A stretch of DNA of 64,000 nt from Bacillota bacterium (GTDB lineage: Bacteria > Bacillota > Bacilli > Alicyclobacillales > SLC66): contig JAKACX010000001.1 of the NCBI GenBank assembly GCA_021821055.1, forward strand, positions 55,521 through 119,520. Direction: 5' to 3'. The notes below the pieces were generated by a model. The model saw nothing but the letters and a program-made list of their open reading frames with translations, searched no databases and had not been told where the DNA came from. Shown here in pieces: positions 10,814 to 18,811 of the stretch (position 1 is its first letter; every line of letters starts with the position of its first letter). The translations under genes and the position numbers were made by a program.

Positions 10814-11463
10814 CGCGCCCGGGCGGAGTGCTCGCAGGCAGTCCTTATGGTGCGGACGTGCTCTTCCTGATACGCCGGCTGCACGCTGACGCGGGCCATG
10901 GGCGGCGTGTCGCGTCGCACGCGGAGACGCTGTTTGCCGCGGCGGCGCCATGGATCCACGCCAAGGAGCTGGCGCTCGGCCAACTGCTGGAGCGCCTCGT
11001 GCTGGCCGCCTGGCTGCACGACGTGGGAAAGGTCGTCTCGCTCGAGCAGCACCACAAGCACAGTCGCTACATTCTGGCGAACAGCGAATCGACGCAGCAC
11101 TGGAACGCCGATCTGCGCGCCGACGTGGGCGCCCTGTGCATGGTCCACCGCCGCGCATTTCGCCGCAAATGGCGCAAAAAGTGGCTGCGGGACGACCCCG
11201 GACTGCTGCAGACCGCCGCTTTGCTGCGCGTGGCCGACGCGCTGGACCGCAGCCATGAACCGGGTATCACAGTGGCGGCGACGATGGAGGACGACGCCCT
11301 CTACGTACGGGCGCACGGCCTGCGCCGCGACGACGCGGACCGGCTCACGGCGCGCAAGGCGGACATTTTCGAGCAGGCGTTCGGACGCCCGCTCATCCTC
11401 ATCGCGGAGCCCGCCGGGTCGGCTGCGCGCCGCGACCGTCCGGCCGCCAGCCAGAGGCCGTGA
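10810..11463 (+). CDS. HD-domain phosphohydrolase, Ppx C-terminal-like
   Basis: 217-residue HD-superfamily protein overlapping the previous stop by 4 nt (ATGA). Metal-ligand candidates are His37 and His70-Asp71 in WLHDVGK, with further His near 81-84. The segment LLRVADALDRSHEP closely resembles the C-terminal HD domain of Ppx/GppA proteins, as if that domain had been copied as a separate subunit. A cyclic-nucleotide or polyphosphate/(p)ppGpp-related phosphohydrolase is plausible; substrate unknown. The C-terminal tail is low complexity and overlaps the convergent TerC gene by 65 bp. Confidence 0.8.
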   Translation: MTRPGGVLAGSPYGADVLFLIRRLHADAGHGRRVASHAETLFAAAAPWIHAKELALGQLLERLVLAAWLHDVGKVVSLEQHHKHSRYILANSESTQHWNADLRADVGALCMVHRRAFRRKWRKKWLRDDPGLLQTAALLRVADALDRSHEPGITVAATMEDDALYVRAHGLRRDDADRLTARKADIFEQAFGRPLILIAEPAGSAARRDRPAASQRP

Positions 11464-12193
11464 ACCCGTCCCGGGCGCGCCGCTTGGCGAACCAGACGAC
11501 GGAGGTGCCGCGCAGTCGCTCGCGCGCCCGGACTGCCGCCGCCGAAACGGCGAACGCGCCTATGACAGGAACGTACGAGTACGCTCCGAAATACCGTTCA
11601 AGCACCGGATCGTGTCCGATCATGCCTCCCGCCGTCCAGGCGAGCGCGGCCGCGCCGAGAATCTGCAGGACGGTGCTGCGGCCGAGCGCGCGCGCCATCG
11701 CGTGGCTCGCGAACATGATCAGCGATATGCTGAGAACCAGCCCGACGATGAGCGTCGCCTGGTCGTCGCGAGCGATGCCGGCGAGCGCGATCGCGTTGTC
11801 CAGGCTCATCGTGACATCCGCCACCGTGATCGCGGCCACGGCAGCCGCAACACCCGGCGACGCCGGCGTCGCGGCTGCCGTGCGCCGGGAACCCGCTGCA
11901 GCGGGTTCTGGAACGGTGGCGGCCGCCCCGTGGTCGGGCAACAGGAGGGAGCACGCGAGATAGCTCAGGAGCAGCCCCCCCGCGCCCTGGAGGTACGGAT
12001 AGCCGAACACGCGCCGGGCGGAGAGCGTGAGCCAGACGCGCGACAGCACAGACAGCGCCGCGCCGTACAGGATGGCCCGGCGCCGGTGGCGGACGTCCAT
12101 CCGCATGGTGACAAGCGCGATCACCAGGGCGTTGTCACCGGACAGCACAAAGTTCACGAGCAGGATCTCGACGATTTGAGTGACGTGGCTCAT
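11399..12193 (-). CDS. TerC-family integral membrane protein
   Basis: 264-residue TerC/YjbE-type membrane protein; family members are implicated in metal (Mn) export or resistance. Both conserved acidic motifs are present: FVLSGDNALVIAL in the first helix region and VADVTMSLDNAIALAG in the second half. About seven hydrophobic segments are visible, with a Pro/Ala-rich linker of about 35 residues in the middle that is longer than usual. The ATG is chosen for the TGGAG site upstream. The C-terminal tail is Arg-rich and overlaps the convergent HD gene by 65 bp. Confidence 0.88.
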   Translation of the reverse strand: MSHVTQIVEILLVNFVLSGDNALVIALVTMRMDVRHRRRAILYGAALSVLSRVWLTLSARRVFGYPYLQGAGGLLLSYLACSLLLPDHGAAATVPEPAAAGSRRTAAATPASPGVAAAVAAITVADVTMSLDNAIALAGIARDDQATLIVGLVLSISLIMFASHAMARALGRSTVLQILGAAALAWTAGGMIGHDPVLERYFGAYSYVPVIGAFAVSAAAVRARERLRGTSVVWFAKRRARDGFTASGWRPDGRGAQPTRRAPR

Positions 12194-12274
12194 GCGTGTC
12201 TCCACCGCGGACAGACTCTCATGCTTCAAGGTATGCGAGCGCCGCGCGCGGCATGCGCCAGTCCGCCTGCGGCC

Positions 12275-13009
12275 TCAGGGCCGCCTGCGGGTGTCCTTGC
12301 GGCGCCCTGCGCCCCAGTGCACCCGCGCCAGTCCGTACAGCAGCAGCAGGCCCAGCGCGGCCCCCGCCAGCCACCACACCTCGTTCTGGTGCGCCCCAAA
12401 GGTCATTACGCGATGTCCGACGTACGACTCCAGGGCGATGATCGGGGCCTGCCCGACCAGCGTCGCGACGGCGAACAGGGCCGCCGGGACCTTGGCCACG
12501 CCAGCCAGCAGGTCGATGATCGACGACGGCAGCCACGGCTGCAGCCGCAGGACGACAAGGACGAAAAACAACGACCATCCGCGTTCCCGTGCCACGCTCT
12601 GCGCCATGCGGCGCATGCGTTCATGGCGCGCGAGAAAGCGTTCCAGGCGCCGGTTGGCGTAGCGGTGCAGGAGATGCAGAGCCAGTCCGTAAAACAGCAG
12701 GGCGCCCGTGAAGGCGCCCGCCAGCGTCGCCGCGTAACCCGGCCAGTACCCGTGCACGGTCGCGTTAAAGGCGGCCAGGACGGCGAACGGGGCAAACGGC
12801 ACAAAGGTCTGCAGGACGATGAGACCGTAGCTGACCAACAGACCGAGGCTCCCGGCGGCGCGCAGGCCATCGGGAATCCCGTTCCAACCGCCCGCGCCCG
12901 CCAGATAGAGAGCGCCTCCGGCCGCGCACACCACGACCGCGCCAACCGCAACATATCCCGGCACCCGCCGCCTCGTCCGCGTGTTGCGCCCCCCGCCTTC
13001 CGTAAACAC
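12275..13009 (-). CDS. TVP38/TMEM64 (DedA/VTT) family membrane protein
   Basis: 244-residue polytopic membrane protein with a VTT (SNARE-associated) domain. Visible are PFAPFAVLAAFNATVHGYWPG, the GxxxG-type segment GAFTGALLFYGLAL, and RLQPWLPSSIIDLLAGVAKVP, the typical re-entrant region. GTG start with a GGGGGG ribosome-binding site. Bacterial members are thought to work in lipid (undecaprenyl or phospholipid) translocation; specific substrate not deducible. It lies between TerC and a CAX-type exchanger on the same strand. Confidence 0.85.
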   Translation of the reverse strand: MFTEGGGRNTRTRRRVPGYVAVGAVVVCAAGGALYLAGAGGWNGIPDGLRAAGSLGLLVSYGLIVLQTFVPFAPFAVLAAFNATVHGYWPGYAATLAGAFTGALLFYGLALHLLHRYANRRLERFLARHERMRRMAQSVARERGWSLFFVLVVLRLQPWLPSSIIDLLAGVAKVPAALFAVATLVGQAPIIALESYVGHRVMTFGAHQNEVWWLAGAALGLLLLYGLARVHWGAGRRKDTRRRP

Positions 13010-13028
13010 AGCCGCCCCCCGTTCCTGG

Positions 13029-14099
13029 CTATTTGAAGAGAAACAGGATCGCGAACAACAGGTACGTGGCGGTCACGAGCGTCCCTTCGAACCAGTTGGT
13101 CTCGCCGTCAAGCGACACCAGAGCCGTCAGGATGGCCGCAAGGAACATCATCATCAGCTCAATCGGCGTGAACACAAGGTTCAGCAGACGGCCCATCATG
13201 GCTCCTGACAGCACCAGCACGGGCGCCACGAAGAGGGCAATCTGCAAACTGGAACCGACCGCGATCTCCATGCTCCCGTCCATCTGATCGCGCCGCGCCA
13301 GCACGATTGCCGAGAAGAATTCGGGCGCGGCGCCCACCAGCGGGAGAAATATCAGACCGATAAAATCCGGCCGCAGCCCGATGCCCTGCGCCAGGGGCTG
13401 CACCGTGTGCACCAGGAAATCACTCAGCGGCGCCACAAGCAGCGTCGCGGACGCAAGATCAAACCACGCTGCGCGGACCTCGCGCTTTGACATCCTGCCC
13501 CGCCTGGTCTCGGACTCCCCTTCAACCTGGGTGAACAGCGCCCGGTGCGTACCCATGGAAAACACCAGACCGAGAATATACACGATAAGAAATACCGTGG
13601 AGACGCCGATGCTGAGCGCCTCGGCGCGCCATTGCACGGTGTGGCGCAGCGCATAGACGCTCGTAACCGCCAATCCCGTGACGGCCATGAACAGCATGGT
13701 GCTGTTCACGCCGGCCTTGGCCTGGTTGAAGTGCTGAAACGGCCTGCGGGTGCCCCCGACAATCATGCACACGCCGAGCGTGAGCAGCAGATTGGCAAGC
13801 ATGCTGCCCACGATGCTTGCCTTGACCACATCGTACAGCCCCGCGCGCAGAGCCATGATCGCGATCATCAACTCGACGACATTGCCGAAACCGGCGCTCA
13901 GCAGCGCTCCGATCTGCGGTCCGTGCGCCGTGGCGAGGCTTCCCGTCGCCCGGCCGATGTGTCGCGCCAGCAGGGCGACGCCCACGGCCTCAAGAACGAA
14001 TGCGACGCCCGGCGGCGCGTGCAGCAGAAAACCGGCCATGGACAGGCAGACGGCGGCAATGGTGAGCGGCCATCCTCCCGCACGGGCCCATAACGCCAC
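13029..14099 (-). CDS. CAX-type calcium/proton antiporter
   Basis: 356-residue cation/proton exchanger of the CaCA superfamily with about 10-11 transmembrane segments. The two conserved acidic repeats are visible: GFGNVVELMIAIMALRAG (first) and LVGAAPEFFSAIVLARRD (second), separated by a cytosolic stretch rich in acidic and basic residues near 190-205. GTG start with GGTGGAG upstream. Likely exports Ca2+ in exchange for H+, as the B. subtilis YfkE/ChaA group does. It precedes the TVP38 gene by only 19 nt, so the two are probably co-transcribed. Confidence 0.9.
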   Translation of the reverse strand: MALWARAGGWPLTIAAVCLSMAGFLLHAPPGVAFVLEAVGVALLARHIGRATGSLATAHGPQIGALLSAGFGNVVELMIAIMALRAGLYDVVKASIVGSMLANLLLTLGVCMIVGGTRRPFQHFNQAKAGVNSTMLFMAVTGLAVTSVYALRHTVQWRAEALSIGVSTVFLIVYILGLVFSMGTHRALFTQVEGESETRRGRMSKREVRAAWFDLASATLLVAPLSDFLVHTVQPLAQGIGLRPDFIGLIFLPLVGAAPEFFSAIVLARRDQMDGSMEIAVGSSLQIALFVAPVLVLSGAMMGRLLNLVFTPIELMMMFLAAILTALVSLDGETNWFEGTLVTATYLLFAILFLFK

Positions 14100-14288
14100 G
14101 ATGCTCCACCCCGTTCACTTGCATTGTCCCCATTGCGGGCAGTGGCCATTCCAGATCATGGACGGCGCCCACCACACTACTGCTCCCCCAGTATAGCGGA
14201 GCGAGCGCGCCATATCCCGCGCCGGAGAGCCGCCAAGACAAAAAACCATCATTGTTCATCTTTGGCGGGAGTGAAAACGCCCCTGGTG

Positions 14289-14297
14289 TGGTACAAT
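14289..14297 (+). promoter_or_regulatory. Extended -10 promoter of the UPF0104 gene
   Basis: TGGTACAAT: an extended -10 (TG at 14289-14290, TACAAT at 14292-14297). The predicted start site near 14304 lies between the two ATGs at 14301 and 14307; the latter would be leaderless. Confidence 0.5.
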
Positions 14298-14300
14298 AAA

Positions 14301-15335
14301 ATGACCATGAATATAGGTTCGCAGTGGTCCGGCCCGCTCAAGCGGCGCTTCCTTGCAGTCCCCTGGGCCTTGGTGTGGAGTCTCGGGATCCTGTTGCTGA
14401 CAGCGCTCTTCGTGTGGCGCGTCCGCGGTGTCGCCATACAGGCGCTGCCCTACCTGCGCGCTGCGAACTATCGCATACTTGCCATTGCCGGTATAGCGGA
14501 ACTGGGATTTTATCTTCTGCTGGGGTATGCGAATCAATGGTTGTATAGGATGTACGGCCGTCGGCCTCCCGTCAGCCGCCTCGGCGCCATGGTGTCGCAG
14601 GCATCCATGATCAATGAGGTATTGCCGACGTCAGGCTTGTCGGGAAACGCGGGGTTCGTGTACTGGGGCAACCGCCTGGGGTTCGGCATGCGCGACAGCA
14701 TCGCCGTCAGCCTGTGGTTCATGGCTTTGGGCTATGTGGCGCTGACGCCGCTTGTCGCTGTCTGCGTGGCGTCGCTCGGCGCCCTGCACGGCGCGGAGGC
14801 GCGCGCGGTGCAGGCGGGTCTGGCCGCGGCGCTCGGTTACGCGGTTCTCTTTGGCGCCGCAGGCGTGTGGTCGTGGCGCCGGTCGAAGAGCGCCGGGGCG
14901 GTAGGCGTTGTCTCGCGCGGCGCAGGTCGGGCGGAAACATCCCTGCGCAGACTGCGGGCCGAACTCGCAAGCGAGTGGCGCACGGCCGGGAGGCGTTTCG
15001 GCCACCTCGCGGCGTGCACGGCGTCGCTGCTCGCGGTGTATCCGATGCGCATCGTCATGCTCCACCTGTGCTTCGCTTCAGTTGGAGTGTGGCTGCCATG
15101 GCGCACCGCGGTGTTCGCGTACTCGCTCACCCAACTGTTCGCCACGGTCTCGCTCTCTCCCACCACACTCGGCGTCGTGGATGTTGCGTATGCGACCACG
15201 CTGTCCTGGTTTGGCATCGCGCTTCCCGAGGCGATCGCGGGAACGGTCCTGTACCGGATTGCAACCTTCTGGTGGCCGATCCCGCTGGGGCTGCTCAGTC
15301 AGTGGTGGCTGACGTTTCTGGCGCGCCGCGCGTGA
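14301..15335 (+). CDS. UPF0104/LPG-synthase-type membrane protein
   Basis: 344-residue integral membrane protein related to the flippase-like transmembrane domain of lysylphosphatidylglycerol synthase (AglD/MprF N-terminal, UPF0104). About eight hydrophobic helices are present, with family-like segments LPTSGLSGNAGFVYWG, YPMRIVMLHLCF and SLSPTTLGVVDVAYA, and a basic loop near residues 195-230. No catalytic synthase domain follows. Function is probably lipid or lipid-linked substrate translocation. No SD site precedes either candidate ATG (14301 or 14307). Confidence 0.8.
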   Translation: MTMNIGSQWSGPLKRRFLAVPWALVWSLGILLLTALFVWRVRGVAIQALPYLRAANYRILAIAGIAELGFYLLLGYANQWLYRMYGRRPPVSRLGAMVSQASMINEVLPTSGLSGNAGFVYWGNRLGFGMRDSIAVSLWFMALGYVALTPLVAVCVASLGALHGAEARAVQAGLAAALGYAVLFGAAGVWSWRRSKSAGAVGVVSRGAGRAETSLRRLRAELASEWRTAGRRFGHLAACTASLLAVYPMRIVMLHLCFASVGVWLPWRTAVFAYSLTQLFATVSLSPTTLGVVDVAYATTLSWFGIALPEAIAGTVLYRIATFWWPIPLGLLSQWWLTFLARRA

Positions 15336-15370
15336 TTTGGACCGTCTCCTTGCACCCGGGAAGGGGGGAT

Positions 15371-15386
15371 GCGCTCCCGGGAGCGC
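15371..15386. repeat. Perfect 16-bp palindrome
   Basis: GCGCTCCCGGGAGCGC, 36 nt after the UPF0104 stop. It could be a weak transcript end but has no T-run. The rest of 15336-15552 shows no further gene apart from a tiny ORF described with the next gene. Confidence 0.4.
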
Positions 15387-15552
15387 AAAGGGCTGACAGG
15401 GCGGGTCGCAAAACGCCAACCGCGCATATACATGCAATGTAGTCCAAATAAATGTTGCCCGGGCCCTTTTCCAGGGTTCTTGCAGGAAGCCAGCCTAAAC
15501 TTGGAGAACGTTATGAATCGTGTGGTATGGACAGGATGATTGGGGGCTCTTC

Positions 15553-16479
15553 ATGAACGATGAACGACTTACAGGCGTGCGCGGCAAACACAGGGACACC
15601 GAGGTGAGGACGGACGACATGGCAGCGGCGAACATGTTCGGCCAAGTGGTCTCCAAGGCAGTTGAAATGGCGATGACGCGCGCCAGCCAGATCAATCCGA
15701 AGGAGAACGTCGCTCTGTTTGTCGACTACGACAACGTCTACTGGACGCTGATGAACCGTTATCGCCACGATCCCGACCATGACGACCCCGAGCGGAATCT
15801 GTTTGAACGCCTCTGGGGTCTGTATGGCATTGACAACATCCGCATGTTCAAGGCGTACGCGGATTTCGAACAGGTGGGGGCGAATCTCACCAGCCTTCAG
15901 AAAAAACGCATTCAGATCAGGCACGTATACGCTAACGGAAAGAATGAAGACAAGGCCAAAAATGCATCTGATATCGAATTGTCCATCGACGCGATGGAGA
16001 CATCCTATTCTGACCCGAATATCTCGTGCTACGTCTTCATCACTGCCGACAGCGACATGATTCCCATCATGAGCCGCATGCTGTTTCGCGGCAAGCACGT
16101 GGAACTGTTCTACGTCGAGGACGCCATCGCCAAGCACACCGACATCCGTAACTACGCCCATACAAGTTACGACCTGCTTCGCTTCCTCAATGTGGATATC
16201 AGTCCAAAGAACCCGGCAGATTTTCTCGACGATGCGATTACTTACATCGGCGAGTGGCACGCACAGCCGGCCAACAAGACGAAGAATCTGGGACCCAAGT
16301 GGCTGCGCGACGGACTTGCGGATTACCTGTCCATACCGAGCAACACGGCCAGTCAGGTGATCGATCTGCTGCACCGCAACAACCTCATCAAGGAAGAACT
16401 GCGCACCAACGAATATGGAACTCACAAGAACATCATCCTGAACGCCGACAGCGACATCGTGCATTCAAGCACGCACTGA
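15553..16479 (+). CDS. NYN-domain (LabA/DUF88-like) protein
   Basis: 308-residue protein with an N-terminal NYN/PIN-like nuclease domain: NVALFVDYDNVYWTL (near 52-66) carries the first Asp pair, KNASDIELSIDAME the middle Asp, and VFITADSDMIPIMSRM the second metal-binding Asp cluster. The C-terminal 90 residues resemble a winged-helix (OST-HTH-like) module ending in a KEELRTNEYGTHKNIIL wing. An RNA-targeting nuclease role is likely by family. ATG with GGGGG 6 nt upstream; an in-frame GTG at 15520 is an alternative. A very short ORF (15513-15539, MNRVVWTG) with its own GGAG site precedes it. Confidence 0.85.
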   Translation: MNDERLTGVRGKHRDTEVRTDDMAAANMFGQVVSKAVEMAMTRASQINPKENVALFVDYDNVYWTLMNRYRHDPDHDDPERNLFERLWGLYGIDNIRMFKAYADFEQVGANLTSLQKKRIQIRHVYANGKNEDKAKNASDIELSIDAMETSYSDPNISCYVFITADSDMIPIMSRMLFRGKHVELFYVEDAIAKHTDIRNYAHTSYDLLRFLNVDISPKNPADFLDDAITYIGEWHAQPANKTKNLGPKWLRDGLADYLSIPSNTASQVIDLLHRNNLIKEELRTNEYGTHKNIILNADSDIVHSSTH

Positions 16480-16619
16480 ACGAGGGCGCCGGAGACGTTG
16501 TCGGGCAGGACGACGGGCAGAGCGGAGGAGGAGAACCCCGGCGCCCTGCCCGGAAGCGAACCCCGGTCGCCCACTCATTTTCGACACAGTTCTGCCGTAT
16601 CTGCAAGGCATGTCGAACC

Positions 16620-16648
16620 TTGACATGAATTCTCCTTCACGTTATGAT
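16620..16648 (+). promoter_or_regulatory. Near-consensus sigma-A promoter without a gene
   Basis: TTGACA (16620-16625), 17-nt spacer, TATGAT (16643-16648). It is one of the best promoters in the window yet leads only into a terminator about 60-100 nt on, which suggests a small RNA gene. Confidence 0.75.
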
Positions 16649-16654
16649 AAAAGC

Positions 16655-16757
16655 AACTTATGAGTGCACCCATCCCGTCCGCCCTTATCGTCTCCGTGTT
16701 CTTATCCTGCGCAGTAAAAAGGAGAGGGTCATCACCCTCTCCTTTTTACTGCTTCTG
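16655..16757 (+). ncRNA. Candidate small RNA, about 100 nt
   Basis: Defined by the promoter at 16620-16648 and the hairpin terminator at 16711-16752. The 5' part (about 16663-16710) is pyrimidine-rich with several C-runs (CCCATCCCGTCC, CCCTTATC, TCTCC), which is the kind of sequence that pairs with G-rich ribosome-binding sites. A 32-codon ORF starting at 16660 (MSAPIPSALIVS...) runs through the hairpin but has no SD site; it would be a leaderless microprotein if real. The remaining part of the 403-nt gap (16480-16619) holds GC-rich inverted segments (16483-16492 with 16538-16547) and no gene. Confidence 0.5.
16711..16752. terminator. Bidirectional rho-independent terminator
   Basis: A perfect 19-bp stem (16711-16729 with 16734-16752) with a CATC loop. 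The arms contain AAAAA on the left and TTTTT on the right, so it works on both strands: for the candidate small RNA on plus and the M42 peptidase gene on minus. Confidence 0.9.
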
Positions 16758-16882
16758 AACCCTGCAACGGCGCTGCAACAGGCCGGACGTCTGCGAATCT
16801 GCGAGGGCTTGGCCGCGGTACATCGCCGCACGTCCGCAGTGGCCGAGGCGCCGGCCACTGCGGCTCTCTGCCAAGACTCGCG

Positions 16883-17950
16883 TCACTCGCTCTGCAGGTA
16901 CAGCGCCACCAGACGAAGAGTGGCAGCGATCGCGTCACGATGCGTGCGTTCGTGCGCGTGTGAACAGTCGATCCCCGGGCCGATGAGCGCGGTGGCCACA
17001 TCGTAACCGGCCTGTTTCGCTGCGCTCGCGTCCGAACGATAGTAGGGATAGACGTCGTTCGTGTGCGGCACCCCGAACCTTTCGGCCAGATACACCAGCC
17101 TGCGCCGCAGTTCAAAGTGGTACGGTCCGCTGGAGTCTTTTGCGCAAATGGACACCACGTGTTCCGTCGCGTCAAGCCCCTCCCCTATGGCCCCCATATC
17201 GACGGCAAGGTATTCGAACGCCAGGTCCGACAGCCCCGCGTTTCCACCGTATCCGACCTCTTCGTCGCCGCTGATCACGATTTCCACGGCATATGGAAGT
17301 TCCCATCGTTCGCGCGCCATTACGCCGAGCAGGGCGAGCAGCACGCCAACGCTCGCCTTGTCGTCGAGATGGCGCGCCTTTATGTAGCCGCTCGGCAAGA
17401 GGACGGCGCGCGCGTCAAATGAGATCGGATCCCCCACACGAACGCCGAGCTTGCGCACATCGTCCGCTCCGCGAACCACCTCGTCCAGCCGGACTTCCAT
17501 CGTCTCGTCCGTGCGGTCTTCCAGATCCTGATAGACGTGTCGCGAACCCTTGCGCGGCACGATCGTACCCGCATAAAACGGCCCCTCCAGCGTATGCACC
17601 CGACAGTACTCGCCCTCCACGGAATTGAAATGGAATCCGCCGACAGCCGACAGCTTGAGACGTCCGTTCGGGGCAATCATCCTTACGACCGCGCCGAGTG
17701 TGTCCACATGCGCCGCCAAAACCCGCACATCTGGCCGCGCGCCGGGCAGACGGACGACGAGTCCCCCGCGGCGCGTCCGGCGCAGACTGAATCCGAGCGG
17801 CGCAATCGCCTCATAGCAGTATTCCATCACTCTGTCGGTCATCCCGGTCGGACTCGGAATGCCAACCAGCCGTACAATGTGGGACACCGCCTCTTCCACA
17901 GCCGCAGCCGTCTCTTCCGTCTCCCCTGTCGCAAAATACACGCGCGTCAC
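16883..17950 (-). CDS. M42-family metallopeptidase
   Basis: 355-residue M42 aminopeptidase (glutamyl aminopeptidase/endoglucanase-M type), a cytosolic enzyme forming large tetrahedral complexes. Metal and catalytic residues are in order: AAHVDTLG (His), RHLDDKASVG (bridging Asp), ISGDEEVGYGG (catalytic Glu pair), AVDMGAIG (Asp) and CSHAHERTHRDA (last His). GTG start with a GGGATGACGGG stretch upstream. Convergent with the candidate small RNA and sharing its terminator. Confidence 0.92.
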   Translation of the reverse strand: MTRVYFATGETEETAAAVEEAVSHIVRLVGIPSPTGMTDRVMEYCYEAIAPLGFSLRRTRRGGLVVRLPGARPDVRVLAAHVDTLGAVVRMIAPNGRLKLSAVGGFHFNSVEGEYCRVHTLEGPFYAGTIVPRKGSRHVYQDLEDRTDETMEVRLDEVVRGADDVRKLGVRVGDPISFDARAVLLPSGYIKARHLDDKASVGVLLALLGVMARERWELPYAVEIVISGDEEVGYGGNAGLSDLAFEYLAVDMGAIGEGLDATEHVVSICAKDSSGPYHFELRRRLVYLAERFGVPHTNDVYPYYRSDASAAKQAGYDVATALIGPGIDCSHAHERTHRDAIAATLRLVALYLQSE

Positions 17951-17986
17951 CCCGTCATCCCGGACTTTATAACCGCTCCTCCGAGA

Positions 17987-18763
17987 TCATTGTACCCGGA
18001 TCTTGTCGAATGTGCCAAAGGACGGTTTGACCCAGTCCACAGCCTCGGCGTGCCTCTGGTAGGGAGGGGGAATCGCGGCCATTTGCAGCGCGTGGGATGC
18101 GGCGTCCGCCATGGCCAGCGCCGCGCGCTGGAGGTAGTGGGGATCCTTGAGCCTAGCGGCGTCCGACGCGTTGGTCAGAAAGCCGAGCTCGACGAGAATG
18201 GCCGGGCACGGCGCGTGGCGAATCAGGAACAGGTTCCTGCGCCCCACCGCGCGCTGTGTTGAACCGGCCACCCCGTTTAGCGCGTTCTGGACCCCCTGCG
18301 CGAGTTGCCTGCCCGGTTCCGAGTGCACGTCGTAGAAAACCAGAGGGCCTCTGTCGCGGGAGTTCGTCGAACTGTTGACGTGAATGCTGATCACCCCGAC
18401 CGCGCGGGTGATCCGGACAAAGTCAAGCCGATTCTGGAGATCGCGCTTGTGCCTCGTCGGCAGGTTGGACTCGTAGAGCCGGGACACATCGGTGTCCCCC
18501 TCTCTCGTCATGCGCACCTGCCAGCCGTCCGCGGCCAGCGCGTGCGCGACGCGGCCCGCGACGTCAAGCGTCACCGTCTTCTCGACGATCCCCGCCCCGC
18601 ACGCTCCGCCGTCGATGCCGCCATGGCCCGCGTCCACTACGATGGCGCGCGCCGGGGAATCCGATTCCGCGGCCGCAACCGGGCTGCCCGTCACCAGCGA
18701 CAGCAGGCCCAACCCCGCGCTGCATCCCGCAATCCGCATGAACGCCGCCCGTCTAGCGCGCAT
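17987..18763 (-). CDS. cwlD: N-acetylmuramoyl-L-alanine amidase, CwlD-like
   Basis: 258-residue exported Amidase_3 enzyme. The N-terminus (MRARRAAFMRIAGCSAGLGLL) is a Tat-like signal with consecutive Arg residues. Zinc ligands and catalytic Glu are visible: DAGHGGIDGG (His), GIVEKTVTLD (Glu), SIHVNSS (His) and ILVELGFLTN (Glu). Length and pattern match CwlD, which makes muramic-delta-lactam in the spore cortex. The ATG is chosen because GGAGGTGA lies 7 nt upstream; an earlier ATG lacks a site. It follows the XPB partner gene on the same strand by 48 nt. Confidence 0.88.
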   Translation of the reverse strand: MRARRAAFMRIAGCSAGLGLLSLVTGSPVAAAESDSPARAIVVDAGHGGIDGGACGAGIVEKTVTLDVAGRVAHALAADGWQVRMTREGDTDVSRLYESNLPTRHKRDLQNRLDFVRITRAVGVISIHVNSSTNSRDRGPLVFYDVHSEPGRQLAQGVQNALNGVAGSTQRAVGRRNLFLIRHAPCPAILVELGFLTNASDAARLKDPHYLQRAALAMADAASHALQMAAIPPPYQRHAEAVDWVKPSFGTFDKIRVQ

Positions 18764-18811
18764 GATGTCACCTCCATCACCCATACGATTCGTTGGCGTG
18801 GAGGTTTTCAT

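Noticed and set aside
10898..13036. A 712-codon open frame on the plus strand
   Set aside because: It runs in another frame of the HD gene and antisense to TerC and TVP38-type genes; highly Arg/Pro/Ala-rich.
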